Shown here: piece by piece, positions 15,658 through 25,393 of the stretch
Layout: every line of letters starts with the position of its first letter
Position numbering within the stretch: position 1 is the first letter of the stretch
Assembly: GCA_025999115.1 (NCBI GenBank)
Contig: BNWW01000012.1
Location: 1-43,936, forward strand
Length of the DNA: 43,936 nucleotides
Source of the DNA: Bacteroidia bacterium
GTDB taxonomy: Bacteria > Bacteroidota > Bacteroidia > Bacteroidales > Azobacteroidaceae
Reading direction: 5' to 3'
The notes under the pieces: generated by a model
Database searches by the model: none
The model's input: the letters and a program-made list of their open reading frames with translations, nothing else
Told to the model about the DNA's origin: nothing
Position numbers and translations under genes: made by a program

Positions 15658-17604
15658 TTATTCTGTTTTAGAATCGTATTGTTCAAATTTTGAATTTTGA
15701 CTGATAAATTCGGGAACCATTCGTTTCATCTGTTTGACCGTTTCTAACGAATTATACGTTTTTGCAATCGCCAGAAGTTGTTCCAAATCGGTTTTTACCT
15801 CTTCGTAATCGCATTCGATCACGGTTCCGATTTTGATTTTTGCATTGTGAGTCGGTTTCACGTTTTCGCTGTCGTAAAGCAATTCTTCATAGAGTTTTTC
15901 ACCCGGACGCAAACCCGTGAAAATGATGTTGATGTCGCGATACGGTTCATAACCCGACAAACGAATCATTTCCTCGGCCATGTCCTTGATGCGCACCGGA
16001 TCACCCATATCGAAGACAAACACTTCGCCGCCTTTACCGAAATTGCCGGCGTCCAGCACCAAGCGACACGCTTCGGTTATGGTCATGAAATAACGGATAA
16101 TATCGGGATGGGTAATCGTAACCGGACCGCCTCCGTTGATTTGTTTTTCAAAACGGGGGACAACCGAGCCGTTCGATCCTAATACATTTCCGAAACGGGT
16201 GGTTATGAATCGCGGCGCCAGACCGTCTTTTTCCTTTTTTAGTTTGTTTGACAGCGATTGCACATACATTTCGGCAATCCGTTTTGAGGCGCCCATCACA
16301 TTGCTCGGCTTCACAGCTTTGTCGGTCGAAATCATCACAAAGGCTTCCACGTTGTATTCGGCAGCCAAATCGGCCATGTTTTTGCTGCCCATGACGTTGG
16401 TCAAAATGGCTTCACAAGGATATTCTTCCATCAAGGGAACGTGTTTGTAAGCAGCTGCATGATAAATTACATCGGGATGATAGATTTCAAAAATCCATTT
16501 CACCAAATCGTAATTGCGCACATCGACAATCAACGATTTGCAGTTAATATTCGGATGTTTATCTTTCACTTCCATTCCTATTTCGTGCAAAGGACTTTCG
16601 GCTATATCGCAAATCAGGAGTTGTCCCACCTCGAAATTGCAAATTTGTCGCACAATTTCACTACCGATCGAACCGGCCGCGCCTGTAATCAACACGATTT
16701 TGCCTTGTAACTGTTGCGCAATTTTTTCCATATCAATTTGAATCGGAATGCGTTGCAACAAATCTTCGATTTTCACTTTTTTCAACATTGTGAAACGGGC
16801 GCGTTCGTTGCTGAAATTTTCAAGTGGCGGAGTTATCAACAGTTTTTTTCGATATTTGGTTGAATATTCAGCTATCCATTGTTTTTCCTTCCGATCGATT
16901 TCTTTGGGATTAATCACAATCGCTTCATAACGATTTCTGATTTTCGTATTGTGAAAAATGGTTTTGGCATGATACACCGGCATATTGAATACTTGTTTAT
17001 CCGTTTTTTTATAATCCATTGAAACAAAACCGATCACCCTGTATTTCATAAACTCCGAATGGTTGATCAATCGCGCCAAGTCGATATTGGAAGTGCTTAA
17101 TCCGTAAAGCAAAACCGGCGTATGTTTGTTCTGTTTGAAACTGCGTAATTTGGTATAATCGAAAAACACCCGAATCAACATTTTGCTAAATACCAACAGG
17201 GTAAACGACAAGACAAAATTGATGAAAAAACCTACATTTGGAAGGATAAATCGTTCATAATGTTGGTTGATGAAAATATTGCATAACAATAAAAGCAAGT
17301 TGGAACATACCAAAGCAATAAAAATAGACAAAGCATCGCGAAAACCCGAATAGCGCACTACAATCGAATACGTGCGATACAGATAGAAAAAGAATCCGTT
17401 TATTGCCACACAGCAAACCAATTTGATTAAAAAAGTAAAAAATACAAGCGGGGCATGAATCAAACTAAAACAAATCAGGTAAGAAATTGTGAACGAAAAA
17501 GCAATAGTAAATAAATCTAATGCAAAAATTAATTTTTTAGGCAAAAAAGGGATGCTGTCTAACTTGCATGATATATTAATTATAATTTTCTTTAATTTAT
17601 TCAT
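15658..17604 (-). CDS. Membrane-anchored UDP-GlcNAc 4,6-dehydratase (WbpM/CapD/PglF type)
   Basis: The 648-residue protein has four N-terminal membrane helices (about 25-150), a CoA-binding-like domain (160-290) and a C-terminal short-chain dehydrogenase domain with LITGAAGSIGSEIV (305-318). It should convert UDP-GlcNAc to UDP-4-keto-6-deoxy-GlcNAc. In KPSNVMGASKR, Met occupies the place of the usual catalytic Tyr, as described for the WbpM subgroup (Ser-Met-Lys in place of Ser-Tyr-Lys), which supports this assignment. The 4-keto product would be the substrate of the aminotransferase encoded 18 bases upstream in the operon. Confidence 0.92.
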   Translation of the reverse strand: MNKLKKIIINISCKLDSIPFLPKKLIFALDLFTIAFSFTISYLICFSLIHAPLVFFTFLIKLVCCVAINGFFFYLYRTYSIVVRYSGFRDALSIFIALVCSNLLLLLCNIFINQHYERFILPNVGFFINFVLSFTLLVFSKMLIRVFFDYTKLRSFKQNKHTPVLLYGLSTSNIDLARLINHSEFMKYRVIGFVSMDYKKTDKQVFNMPVYHAKTIFHNTKIRNRYEAIVINPKEIDRKEKQWIAEYSTKYRKKLLITPPLENFSNERARFTMLKKVKIEDLLQRIPIQIDMEKIAQQLQGKIVLITGAAGSIGSEIVRQICNFEVGQLLICDIAESPLHEIGMEVKDKHPNINCKSLIVDVRNYDLVKWIFEIYHPDVIYHAAAYKHVPLMEEYPCEAILTNVMGSKNMADLAAEYNVEAFVMISTDKAVKPSNVMGASKRIAEMYVQSLSNKLKKEKDGLAPRFITTRFGNVLGSNGSVVPRFEKQINGGGPVTITHPDIIRYFMTITEACRLVLDAGNFGKGGEVFVFDMGDPVRIKDMAEEMIRLSGYEPYRDINIIFTGLRPGEKLYEELLYDSENVKPTHNAKIKIGTVIECDYEEVKTDLEQLLAIAKTYNSLETVKQMKRMVPEFISQNSKFEQYDSKTE

Positions 17605-17622
17605 ATTCTATTCAACCTTTTT

Positions 17623-18768
17623 TTAGTATTTTCCAATATTAGAGATGATACAGTCTGCGATTTCATCTAATTCATTTTGATTGAGATTCGAGCCTGAAGG
17701 CAGGCATAAGCCTGTCTTAAACAATTCGTCCGAAACATGTTCGCCGTAAAAGCGACCATTCTCAAAAATCGGCTGATTGTGCATCGGTTTCCACAAAAAA
17801 CGGGATTCGATGCCTTTTCCGGCTAATTTTTCGCGCAGGAAAGCGTTATCAATGCCACCTGTCAATTCGGGATTGACTAAAATGCACGACAACCAATGAT
17901 TCGAGAAAAAACGTTCATCGGGTTCGGTATGTACCCGAATACCCGGAATGGAGGCAAAAGTTTCTCTGTAATAACGATTTATGGCGCGACGAGCTTCGAT
18001 GCGATTTTCCAAAACCGTCATTTGTCCGCGACCTACGCCGGCCACAATATTGCTCATTCCGTAATTATACCCGATTTGCGAATGTTGATACCACAAAGCT
18101 TCGTCGCGGGCTTGTGAGGCCAAGAAACGCGCCTTGTTGATCATTTCTTTATCCGGCGAAACCAAAATGCCGCCGCCCGAAGAGGTAATAATTTTATTTC
18201 CGTTGAACGAAATGACGGAAGCATCGCCGAAAGTGCCGCATTTTTGTCCATTGTAGGCCGAACCTAATGATTCGGCAGCGTCTTCCAAAAGTGCAATTTC
18301 GTATTTTTGAGCAATCGCTTGAATTTTGTCGATTTGGGCGGGCATTCCGTAAAGATTAACCCACACGACGGCTTTTGGTTTTTTGCCTTTGCAGATGCAA
18401 TCCATTACGGCTTCTTCCAGAAATTCGGGTGAGATATTCCATGTAAGCGGTTCGCTATCAACGAGAACCGGTTCGGCTTCGAGATAAACTACCGGATTGA
18501 TGGTAGCAGCAAAAGTAAAATCTTGGCATAACACCCAATCACCTTTTCCGACACCCAGCAACATCAGCGCCAAATGCAAAGCCGAAGTGCCTGAATTTAA
18601 GGCAACAACATCATTTTTTCCGCCCAAAAACGACTGCAAATCGTTTTCAAAGCCGGTTACGTTATCGCCCATGGTAGTAACCCAATTCTTATCGAAAGCA
18701 TCTTTCACAAAATCAATTTCCTTGCCCGAAAGATGCGGCGGAGAAATCCAAATCCGATATTTATTCAT
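17623..18768 (-). CDS. DegT/DnrJ/EryC1/StrS-family sugar aminotransferase
   Basis: The 381-residue protein is a PLP-dependent fold-type I sugar aminotransferase: GTSALHLALMLLGVGKGD (60-77), LEDAAESLGSAYNG (161-174), and the PLP lysine in SFNGNKIITSSGGG (Lys192). With the adjacent WbpM-type dehydratase it should convert the 4-keto-6-deoxy sugar to a 4-amino-4,6-dideoxy sugar nucleotide, as PglE does. No PglD-like acetyltransferase is seen in the operon. Its start directly abuts the stop of the PglC-like transferase gene. The specific sugar is inferred from context. Confidence 0.92.
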   Translation of the reverse strand: MNKYRIWISPPHLSGKEIDFVKDAFDKNWVTTMGDNVTGFENDLQSFLGGKNDVVALNSGTSALHLALMLLGVGKGDWVLCQDFTFAATINPVVYLEAEPVLVDSEPLTWNISPEFLEEAVMDCICKGKKPKAVVWVNLYGMPAQIDKIQAIAQKYEIALLEDAAESLGSAYNGQKCGTFGDASVISFNGNKIITSSGGGILVSPDKEMINKARFLASQARDEALWYQHSQIGYNYGMSNIVAGVGRGQMTVLENRIEARRAINRYYRETFASIPGIRVHTEPDERFFSNHWLSCILVNPELTGGIDNAFLREKLAGKGIESRFLWKPMHNQPIFENGRFYGEHVSDELFKTGLCLPSGSNLNQNELDEIADCIISNIGKY

Positions 18769-19374
18769 TCAATTATTTCCGTTAAACCATTCCATTGTAA
18801 CGTTTTCCGATGCATTGACCGTATCCGTCCGGAACAACTTCTGTAAAGTCAGAAATATAATTTTTATATCCAACATAAATGACACATTATCAACGTACCA
18901 AACATCCAATTGAAATTTTTCTTTCCAACTGATCGCGTTTCGACCGTTGATTTGCGCCCAACCGGTAATCCCTCCACAAATATCGTGCCGTTTCTTCTGT
19001 TCGTCGTTATAAAGCGGCAAATATTCTTTTAATAAAGGTCGCGGACCGATGAGGCTCATTTTTCCGGTCAAAACATTCCAAAAATTGGGAAGTTCATCCA
19101 ACGAATATTTCCGCAGAAAATCGCCGGTCTTTGTAGTCCGCTGCATATCGGGAAGCAGTTTTTCGGCTGCATCGCGTTTATCGTTCATGGTTTTGAATTT
19201 CACGATGGTAAATAAACGTTCGTTTTTGCCGGGTCGCTGTTGGAAAAAAAACGGTTTTCCTCGATTTACAAGACTTAAAAGCAATGTCAAAAGAATCAAA
19301 AGCGGCGATAACGCGATGATTCCGAAGGATGAAATTGCCAAATCCAAAATGCGTTTTCCGAACTTCCTGTACAT
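18769..19374 (-). CDS. Monotopic phosphoglycosyl transferase (PglC-like bacterial sugar transferase)
   Basis: The 201-residue protein is the minimal catalytic unit: one N-terminal re-entrant hydrophobic helix (LAISSFGIIALSPLLILLTL), then FTIVKFKTMNDKRDA, the Asp-Glu dyad in SLDELPNFWNVL, and SLIGPRPLL. It should transfer the sugar-1-phosphate of a UDP-linked amino sugar to undecaprenyl phosphate at the inner membrane, starting the glycan. The neighbouring aminotransferase and dehydratase suggest a diNAcBac-like substrate. A GTG at 19383 is possible, but the ATG at 19374 is preferred. It differs from the long polytopic transferase at 2808-4181. Confidence 0.9.
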   Translation of the reverse strand: MYRKFGKRILDLAISSFGIIALSPLLILLTLLLSLVNRGKPFFFQQRPGKNERLFTIVKFKTMNDKRDAAEKLLPDMQRTTKTGDFLRKYSLDELPNFWNVLTGKMSLIGPRPLLKEYLPLYNDEQKKRHDICGGITGWAQINGRNAISWKEKFQLDVWYVDNVSFMLDIKIIFLTLQKLFRTDTVNASENVTMEWFNGNN

Positions 19375-19379
19375 TTCGA

Positions 19380-20531
19380 TCACTCGAAATAATTCAATAT
19401 ACGATAGCCTTCTTTTTGCAGTAAAGCGTTCTTTTTCACTTCTTTCACATCGGAACGCATCATATCTTCCACCAAAGCGGGCAAGTCGTATTCGGGTGTC
19501 CAGCCGAGCAGGTTTTTCGATTTGCTCGGGTCGCCAATCAGCAATTCCACTTCCGTAGGACGGAAATAGGCTTTATCGACGGCTACCACTTCTTTATTGA
19601 TCAGTGTTTTTGCTTTTTCCAAATATTCGGCTCCTGCTTTTTCAATAAAAAATCTTTCGTCGATGCTTACTATGTTACCTTTTTCGTTTGCGCCTTCGCC
19701 CGAAAATGCAACTTCCAGACCGACTTCACCGAAAGCCATTTTCACAAAGTCGCGCACAGTGGTCGTAATTCCCGTTGCAATCACGTAATCCGACGGAGTG
19801 TCCTGTTGCAAAATCAGGTACATCGCGCGGACGTAATCTTTGGCGTGTCCCCAGTCGCGTTGCGCCGAAAGGTTACCCAAGAAAAGCGTATCTTGCATTC
19901 CGAGAGCGATGCGGCTCACAGCGCGTGTAATTTTGCGGGTTACGAATGTTTCGCCGCGCAAAGGACTTTCGTGATTAAACAAAATACCATTGCTGGCGTG
20001 CATTCCATAGGCTTCACGGTAATTGACGGTAATCCAATAGCCGTAAAGTTTAGCTACGGCGTAAGGTGAGCGTGGATAAAACGGCGTGGTTTCTTTTTGC
20101 GGAATTTCCTGCACCAATCCGTAAAGTTCGGAAGTGGATGCTTGATAAATGCGTGTTTTCGATGCTAAACCGAGCAGGCGAACCGCTTCCAAAATACGCA
20201 AAGTTCCGATTCCGTCGGCATTGGCGGTGTATTCGGGCGTGTCGAAACTTACTTTCACGTGGCTCATGGCGGCGAGGTTGTAAATTTCGTCGGGTTGTAC
20301 TTCCTGAATGATGCGTGTAATGTTCATCGAATCGGTCAAATCGCCGTAGTGAAGTATCAATTTGCGTTCTTTTTCGTGCGGACCTTGATACAGATGGTCG
20401 ATGCGGTCGGTGTTGAAAAGCGACGAGCGGCGTTTCATCCCGTGCACCGTGTAGCCTTTTTTAATCAGGTATTCGGCAAGATAAGCTCCGTCTTGCCCGG
20501 TGATACCGGTTATTAATGCTGTTTTCCTCAT
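19380..20531 (-). CDS. gmd: GDP-mannose 4,6-dehydratase
   Basis: From the ATG at 20531 the product is 383 residues. The NADP-binding motif [11 protein letters not shown] lies at 8-18, and family features follow: [42 protein letters not shown] (catalytic Tyr and Lys), [17 protein letters not shown] and [15 protein letters not shown]. It converts GDP-mannose to GDP-4-keto-6-deoxymannose. The adjacent gene completes the pathway to GDP-L-fucose. A 66-bp palindromic repeat lies between the two genes. A longer frame begins upstream, but its extra residues are not family-like. Confidence 0.96.
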   Translation of the reverse strand: MRKTALITGITGQDGAYLAEYLIKKGYTVHGMKRRSSLFNTDRIDHLYQGPHEKERKLILHYGDLTDSMNITRIIQEVQPDEIYNLAAMSHVKVSFDTPEYTANADGIGTLRILEAVRLLGLASKTRIYQASTSELYGLVQEIPQKETTPFYPRSPYAVAKLYGYWITVNYREAYGMHASNGILFNHESPLRGETFVTRKITRAVSRIALGMQDTLFLGNLSAQRDWGHAKDYVRAMYLILQQDTPSDYVIATGITTTVRDFVKMAFGEVGLEVAFSGEGANEKGNIVSIDERFFIEKAGAEYLEKAKTLINKEVVAVDKAYFRPTEVELLIGDPSKSKNLLGWTPEYDLPALVEDMMRSDVKEVKKNALLQKEGYRILNYFE

Positions 20532-20560
20532 ATATTTTATATTTAATATTTTATCTTTCA

Positions 20561-20626
20561 CGTCATTCCTGCGAAAGCAGGAATCCCCTGTTTTTCAGGA
20601 GATTACGGGTCAAGCCCGCAATGACG
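20561..20626. repeat. Dispersed palindromic repeat, copy 1 (between fcl and gmd)
   Basis: A 66-bp element with ends CGTCATT and AATGACG. It contains the hairpins TTCCTGCGAAAGCAGGAA and CCTGTTTTTCAGG and the core ACGGGTCAAGCCCGCAATG. The core and end recur at 29807-29869, 33133-33252 and, in shorter form, 36152-36184. It lies inside the polysaccharide operon, three bases from the fcl stop codon. Confidence 0.8.
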
Positions 20627-20629
20627 ACC

Positions 20630-21703
20630 TTAGCCCAAATACCATTCAAATAATTTTTTAACGCCGTCTTCGATTTCAATTTTATGATGCCATCCCAAGC
20701 TGTGAATTTTCGACGGGTCGGTCAGTTTGCGCATCGTGCCGTCGGGTTTGTCGGCATCGAAGAAAAATTGACCTTGATAACCAACGGTTTGCGCAACAAT
20801 TTCGGCTACGCGGCGAATCGTAACTTCTTTTCCGGTGCCGATATTGATATGAGTATTGCGGATTTCCTTGCCTTCGGGTTTTACATCTTTGAAATCGACA
20901 TTTTCCATGCAGAAAACGCAGGCGTCGGCCATTTCTTCGCTCCAAAGAAATTCGCGCAAGGGCGTTCCGGTTCCCCAGATTTCGACTTGACTTTTTGTAA
21001 TGCCGTATTTATTCAATTTTGCCAAAATAGCTTCTTCGGAATCGTTTCCGTTTACGCCTTCGACCGGTAATTTGTTGAAATCCTTGCGGATAGCGTCCCA
21101 ATTATTATCCATCAATTGTTTGGCCAAATACACTTTTCGCAGAATAGCCGGTAGCACGTGCGATTTTTCCAAATCAAAATTGTCGTTGGGACCATATAAA
21201 TTGGTCGGCATCACGGCGATATAATTGGTGCCGTATTGCAAATTGTAACTTTCGCACATTTTGATGCCGGCGATTTTAGCCAGCGCGTAAGGTTCGTTGG
21301 TGTACTCCAAAGGCGAAGCGAGCAGGCTATCTTCGGGCATCGGCTGCGGAGCTTCGCGCGGATAGATGCAGGTAGAACCGAGGAACAACAATTTTTTCAC
21401 ACCGTTTTTATAAGCCGCGTGAATCACATTGTTTTGAATTTGCAGATTTTCGTAAATGAATTGTCCGCGATAGGTAAAATTCGCAACGATCCCGCCCACT
21501 TTGGCGGCTGCAAGAAATACATATTCGGGTTTTTCTTTTTCAAAAAAATCAAACACCGCTTGCTGATTCATCAAATCCAGTTCATCAATCGATCGCAGCA
21601 AAAAATTGGAATATCCTTTGCTTTTCAGGTTTTTCAACAAGGCCGAGCCTACTAATCCCAAGTGGCCGGCGACATAAATTTTCGCGTTTTTTTCCATTTT
21701 CAT
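20630..21703 (-). CDS. fcl: GDP-L-fucose synthase (4-keto-6-deoxymannose epimerase/reductase)
   Basis: The 357-residue protein has the NADP-binding motif VAGHLGLVGSALL, the active-site region LGSTCIYPREAPQPM (Ser), EPYALAKIAG (Tyr and Lys), and MPTNLYGPNDNFD. It converts GDP-4-keto-6-deoxymannose to GDP-L-fucose, acting after Gmd. The start ATG overlaps the stop of the UpxY gene (ATGA). Length is slightly above the usual 310-320 because of an insert around residues 205-235. GDP-fucose probably feeds the glycan made by this operon. Confidence 0.95.
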   Translation of the reverse strand: MKMEKNAKIYVAGHLGLVGSALLKNLKSKGYSNFLLRSIDELDLMNQQAVFDFFEKEKPEYVFLAAAKVGGIVANFTYRGQFIYENLQIQNNVIHAAYKNGVKKLLFLGSTCIYPREAPQPMPEDSLLASPLEYTNEPYALAKIAGIKMCESYNLQYGTNYIAVMPTNLYGPNDNFDLEKSHVLPAILRKVYLAKQLMDNNWDAIRKDFNKLPVEGVNGNDSEEAILAKLNKYGITKSQVEIWGTGTPLREFLWSEEMADACVFCMENVDFKDVKPEGKEIRNTHINIGTGKEVTIRRVAEIVAQTVGYQGQFFFDADKPDGTMRKLTDPSKIHSLGWHHKIEIEDGVKKLFEWYLG

Positions 21704-22236
21704 TCAATTAACTCTAAATACTCCAGCGGAATGTAGGTTGTCGCCAAGGAGCAAACTCCCTCTAAATTCACGACCACCCGTTTGTGGCCTTTTATCCGCA
21801 CCAATTCTCCTTCCACTCCAGCGAAAACGCCTTTGATTACCCGCACTTTATCGCCCCGTTTCAGGTTTTCCGACAACAATATTGAACCTTTTTCCGACAA
21901 ATCAAGCACCCGCATAAAATCCTGCATCTGCTTATCGGGAATCACCCGGATATGATTGGTCGAAAGGTTCTTTATATATGAAACGCTCAAACCCGAAAGT
22001 TCGGGTAATGAAAGCGCCGTGCGATAATCCGTATTCACAAATACCAAACACGGTATAACCGGTTTTTCCTGCGGAAATCTTTCTCCGGCTCGTTCCGATA
22101 TTACCGTTTTGAACGGAATAAAAAACCGAATATCATTTTGTTCTTTCTCCAAAAACGATTTCAGTTTTTTCTCGGTTCGATATTTTACCCTTGCGGCATA
22201 CCAATGACTGCGATTATATTCGATCGTATTCGTCAT
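21700..22236 (-). CDS. NusG paralogue, UpxY-family transcription antiterminator
   Basis: The 178-residue protein has an N-terminal NGN domain (HWYAARVKYRTEKKLKSFLE, about 11-30) and a C-terminal KOW domain (RGDKVRVIKGVFAGVEGELV, about 124-143). Such specialised NusG paralogues promote read-through of their own polysaccharide operon in Bacteroides. Here it is third in the operon, after Wza and Wzc, instead of first. It is translationally coupled to fcl. It would therefore act mainly on the sugar-synthesis genes downstream, or in trans. Confidence 0.9.
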   Translation of the reverse strand: MTNTIEYNRSHWYAARVKYRTEKKLKSFLEKEQNDIRFFIPFKTVISERAGERFPQEKPVIPCLVFVNTDYRTALSLPELSGLSVSYIKNLSTNHIRVIPDKQMQDFMRVLDLSEKGSILLSENLKRGDKVRVIKGVFAGVEGELVRIKGHKRVVVNLEGVCSLATTYIPLEYLELIE

Positions 22237-22251
22237 GTTTTGCCTTCCGAA

Positions 22252-24540
22252 TTAATCGTCGTAGGTATAATAATTATTCTTTTTTCGATCGTTACCATAA
22301 GCAAAATTTGAAGTCGGAACCGCATTCAAAATGACCGTCATATTCTTCAATTTTTGTTCACGATACAAATGTTGAATTTCGCACAACGACGATTTGTAAG
22401 TATAATCGATGCGTGTTACATAGATGGTTGCATCGGCAAATTGATTGATGCGGAAAGCATCGGCTACCAAACCGATGGGCGCCGTATCCACAATTACATA
22501 ATCGTATTCGGAACTCAACGACCGGAATAATTCTTCCAATCGCGCCGAAGAGAACAACTCGGCCGGATTGGGTGGAAATACTTTAATCGGGATAATATCC
22601 AAGTTTTTATGGAACGTACCCGTTTTATCAATGATTTGTTCCAATTTTATGGTCGGATCGGATAAAAACATCGCCACGCCTTTACTCGGATTAATGGATA
22701 AGGTTTTATTTAATACCGATTTTCGCATATCCAAGTCGATCAACAGCGTTTTATAGCCCGAAGTAGCCAAGCTCATGGCCAAGTTTTGCGAGAAGAAACT
22801 TTTGCCGTCACCGCTATAGGTGGATGTTACCATAATTACTTTTTGTTTATCGCCCGAAACTACAAAACCCAAATTGGAAGCGATGATACGGAACTTTTCG
22901 GCGATACCCGAACGAACATTCAGCACGGGAAATTTGGTCGATTTCGTTTGCGGCACTTCACCCAAGAAAGGCGCTTTCACGATTTGTGTCAATTGCTCTT
23001 TGTTACGCACTTTGTTATCAAACAAATCCAGCACATAAATAACCGCAACCGGGATAATCAAACCCAACAACAAAGCCGCCAACAGAATGATGTTTCCCTT
23101 CGGTTTTACCGGAACGGGATAATAGTCGGCCTCGTCGATAACCACCGCATTAGGAGTGGCCAAGGCCAACGATAATCCGGTTTCTTCTTTTTTCTGCAAG
23201 AGATAGATAAACAAGCTTTCTTTGATTTCTTTTTGACGATATAATTCGCGCGATTCGCGTTCCTGTGTCGATAAACTCATCGTTTTACTCAAATAGGCGT
23301 TGGCCTGTTGTTCCACCGAACGTAAAGTGGTTTGCATACCGCTTTCGGCCATCGTAATACCTTTAATCAATTCGTCGCGCAACAAGGTGATTCGTTCGTT
23401 GATCGCTTGAATCATCGGATTGGATTCTTTTAATCCGGCTTGCCGCGTTTTCGCCAAAACCTCTTCGTTATATTTGTTTATCAAGGAGATAACGGTAGGA
23501 TCGGTCAACCCGACATTGGAAGGCGCGATATTGTTTTTGTTTTCGGGATTCGTTAAAAACGATTTTACGGAACGGAGAATATTCAATTGCGTAGCCACTT
23601 CCACACTTTTTTTGGTGTATTCGGTTTGAGAAGACAACGACATTTGCGCTTCGGCAGCGAGGTCGCTCAATCCGTGGACTTTTTTATACGATTCTACATT
23701 TTGTTCGGCGGTTTTCAATTCTCCCGAAATATCGACCAAACGTTCGTTGATAAAGTCGATGGTATGATTGGCCACATAATTTTTTTCATTAATGGCGCGC
23801 TGGTTGTATTCCGCAACCAAAGTATTGATAATATCCAAACCTTTTTGCGGAGTGGCCGTTATCATCGAAACATCCACCACCGTAGTCAGTTTATTCAAGG
23901 GAGCAACCGATACGCCGGGTAAACTTTTGGGATGTTTGATAACTACTTCAACCGGATATTCGGCATTTCCGAAAGGATTTTCTTTGAACGTCAATAAACC
24001 CCAAGGCGAATTAACCGTATCGTTGAGCGCAAATTGTTTTTCATATTTATGACTTTTGGATTTCATGAAAAAACTGCCGTCATCGTTCTTTTGCAGAACA
24101 AACGAACCCCAATCGATTTGATTGGTTATGGATACGTAAACCGGTGAGTTTTTATAGAGTTCAAACTGTTTCAAACGGCCGTTGCTATAATAAGCCACAT
24201 TTAATTTTAGACTGTCGGAAACGCTTTTCATCAAGGTTTTCGACAATAAAACTTCGATTTCGTTATCAAATGTGCCGACCTGCGGAAATAATCCCAAATC
24301 GTTGAATGCATTCACATCAAAGGTCGCCGCTTTCCCTTTTTGATCGTCTTTAATCAACACGTGCGACGAAACAAGGTATTCCGCCGTGGTATAGCGTAAA
24401 TACACGAAAGCAATAATCAAACAAACCGCTACCGAAGCGACAAACCATTTCCAATAGCTGATATAATGAAAGAAAATCTCTGCGAACGATACTTCTTCGT
24501 TCTGTTGTTCTGTTGTTTGTTGTATGTTTACAGTTTCCAT
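22252..24540 (-). CDS. Wzc-type polysaccharide co-polymerase with tyrosine autokinase domain
   Basis: The 762-residue protein has a Wzz domain bounded by membrane helices at about 30-50 and 482-503, a long periplasmic coiled-coil region (about 260-450), and a cytoplasmic BY-kinase. The kinase shows Walker A in STYSGDGKSFF (573-583), Walker A' LLIDLDMR (599-606), and Walker B in YVIVDTAPIGLVAD. The C-terminus carries a tyrosine cluster (NNYYTYDD) for autophosphorylation. It should control chain length and export with the outer-membrane Wza protein encoded just before it. The frame is intact. Confidence 0.95.
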   Translation of the reverse strand: METVNIQQTTEQQNEEVSFAEIFFHYISYWKWFVASVAVCLIIAFVYLRYTTAEYLVSSHVLIKDDQKGKAATFDVNAFNDLGLFPQVGTFDNEIEVLLSKTLMKSVSDSLKLNVAYYSNGRLKQFELYKNSPVYVSITNQIDWGSFVLQKNDDGSFFMKSKSHKYEKQFALNDTVNSPWGLLTFKENPFGNAEYPVEVVIKHPKSLPGVSVAPLNKLTTVVDVSMITATPQKGLDIINTLVAEYNQRAINEKNYVANHTIDFINERLVDISGELKTAEQNVESYKKVHGLSDLAAEAQMSLSSQTEYTKKSVEVATQLNILRSVKSFLTNPENKNNIAPSNVGLTDPTVISLINKYNEEVLAKTRQAGLKESNPMIQAINERITLLRDELIKGITMAESGMQTTLRSVEQQANAYLSKTMSLSTQERESRELYRQKEIKESLFIYLLQKKEETGLSLALATPNAVVIDEADYYPVPVKPKGNIILLAALLLGLIIPVAVIYVLDLFDNKVRNKEQLTQIVKAPFLGEVPQTKSTKFPVLNVRSGIAEKFRIIASNLGFVVSGDKQKVIMVTSTYSGDGKSFFSQNLAMSLATSGYKTLLIDLDMRKSVLNKTLSINPSKGVAMFLSDPTIKLEQIIDKTGTFHKNLDIIPIKVFPPNPAELFSSARLEELFRSLSSEYDYVIVDTAPIGLVADAFRINQFADATIYVTRIDYTYKSSLCEIQHLYREQKLKNMTVILNAVPTSNFAYGNDRKKNNYYTYDD

Positions 24541-24565
24541 TAAAAATTGAATTTATCTTACAAAA

Positions 24566-25363
24566 TTATTTTCTCAAATTACTGAGACTTAGCACCAAAG
24601 TCGTAATCGACACCAACAATCCCGCAACGGAGAGGTAAGTAGAAATCATTGGATTGTAAGCCGCGCCCATGGATCGAGATTTATTGGGCAACACATAGAG
24701 AATATCGTTTTGATGCAAATAATAACTTTCGGAATAGAATACTTCGGGAGAAGTCATATCGACCTTAAAAAATATTTTTTCGCCGTTTTCGACCCGGCAA
24801 ATCAGCACATCTTTGCGCTTTCCGTAGATGGTCATGTCGCCGGCGCGCGCCAAAGCTTCGGGAATCGAAATCCGCTCATCTTCAATCGTATAGGCTCCGG
24901 GACGGTTTACTTCGCCCAAAACGGAGATTTTATAATTCAAGAAACGGAGATTGACAATCGGTTGTTCGATGTATTCTTCCAGGCCTTTCCGGATGAGTTC
25001 GATGGCTTCCGCTTTGGTTAAGCCGCCCACATGTACTTGTCCCAATCCGGGAAACGTGATGTAGCCGTCTTCATCCACCAAATAACCGAAGATATCCAAC
25101 TGCGTGGACATGCCGCCGCGCGTAAAATCGATAATATTATAAGGTGCGGCCGCCAACGGATTAGAAGTGGCGGTCGAAACATTGATAAACAAATTGTCTT
25201 TCGGAGTAATTTTTACTTCGTATTTCGTCAAATCTTCGTAAGCACGAGAATTATCGGTAACACCCTGAAAATAAACGATGTTTTTACTTGATCCGCAAGC
25301 GGAGAAAAATACGGCAACCGTTAAACAAGCTAATCCGTAAATCAAATGATTAAATCTGGTCAT
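24566..25363 (-). CDS. Wza-type outer-membrane polysaccharide export lipoprotein
   Basis: The start is set at the ATG at 25363, giving 265 residues with a lipoprotein signal (TVAVFFSAC, Cys23). The polysaccharide export domain (about 50-125; LFINVSTATSNPLAAAP, YITFPGLGQVHVGGLTKAEA) is followed by a SLBB domain (VSVLGEVNRPGAYTIEDE type, about 155-215) and a C-terminal hydrophobic segment (MISTYLSVAGLLVSITTLVL). It should form the outer-membrane channel for the polysaccharide. It is first in the ten-gene operon and has a promoter directly upstream. Confidence 0.93.
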   Translation of the reverse strand: MTRFNHLIYGLACLTVAVFFSACGSSKNIVYFQGVTDNSRAYEDLTKYEVKITPKDNLFINVSTATSNPLAAAPYNIIDFTRGGMSTQLDIFGYLVDEDGYITFPGLGQVHVGGLTKAEAIELIRKGLEEYIEQPIVNLRFLNYKISVLGEVNRPGAYTIEDERISIPEALARAGDMTIYGKRKDVLICRVENGEKIFFKVDMTSPEVFYSESYYLHQNDILYVLPNKSRSMGAAYNPMISTYLSVAGLLVSITTLVLSLSNLRK

Positions 25364-25393
25364 AATTTTATAACGAACTCTAAAAATATTCGG

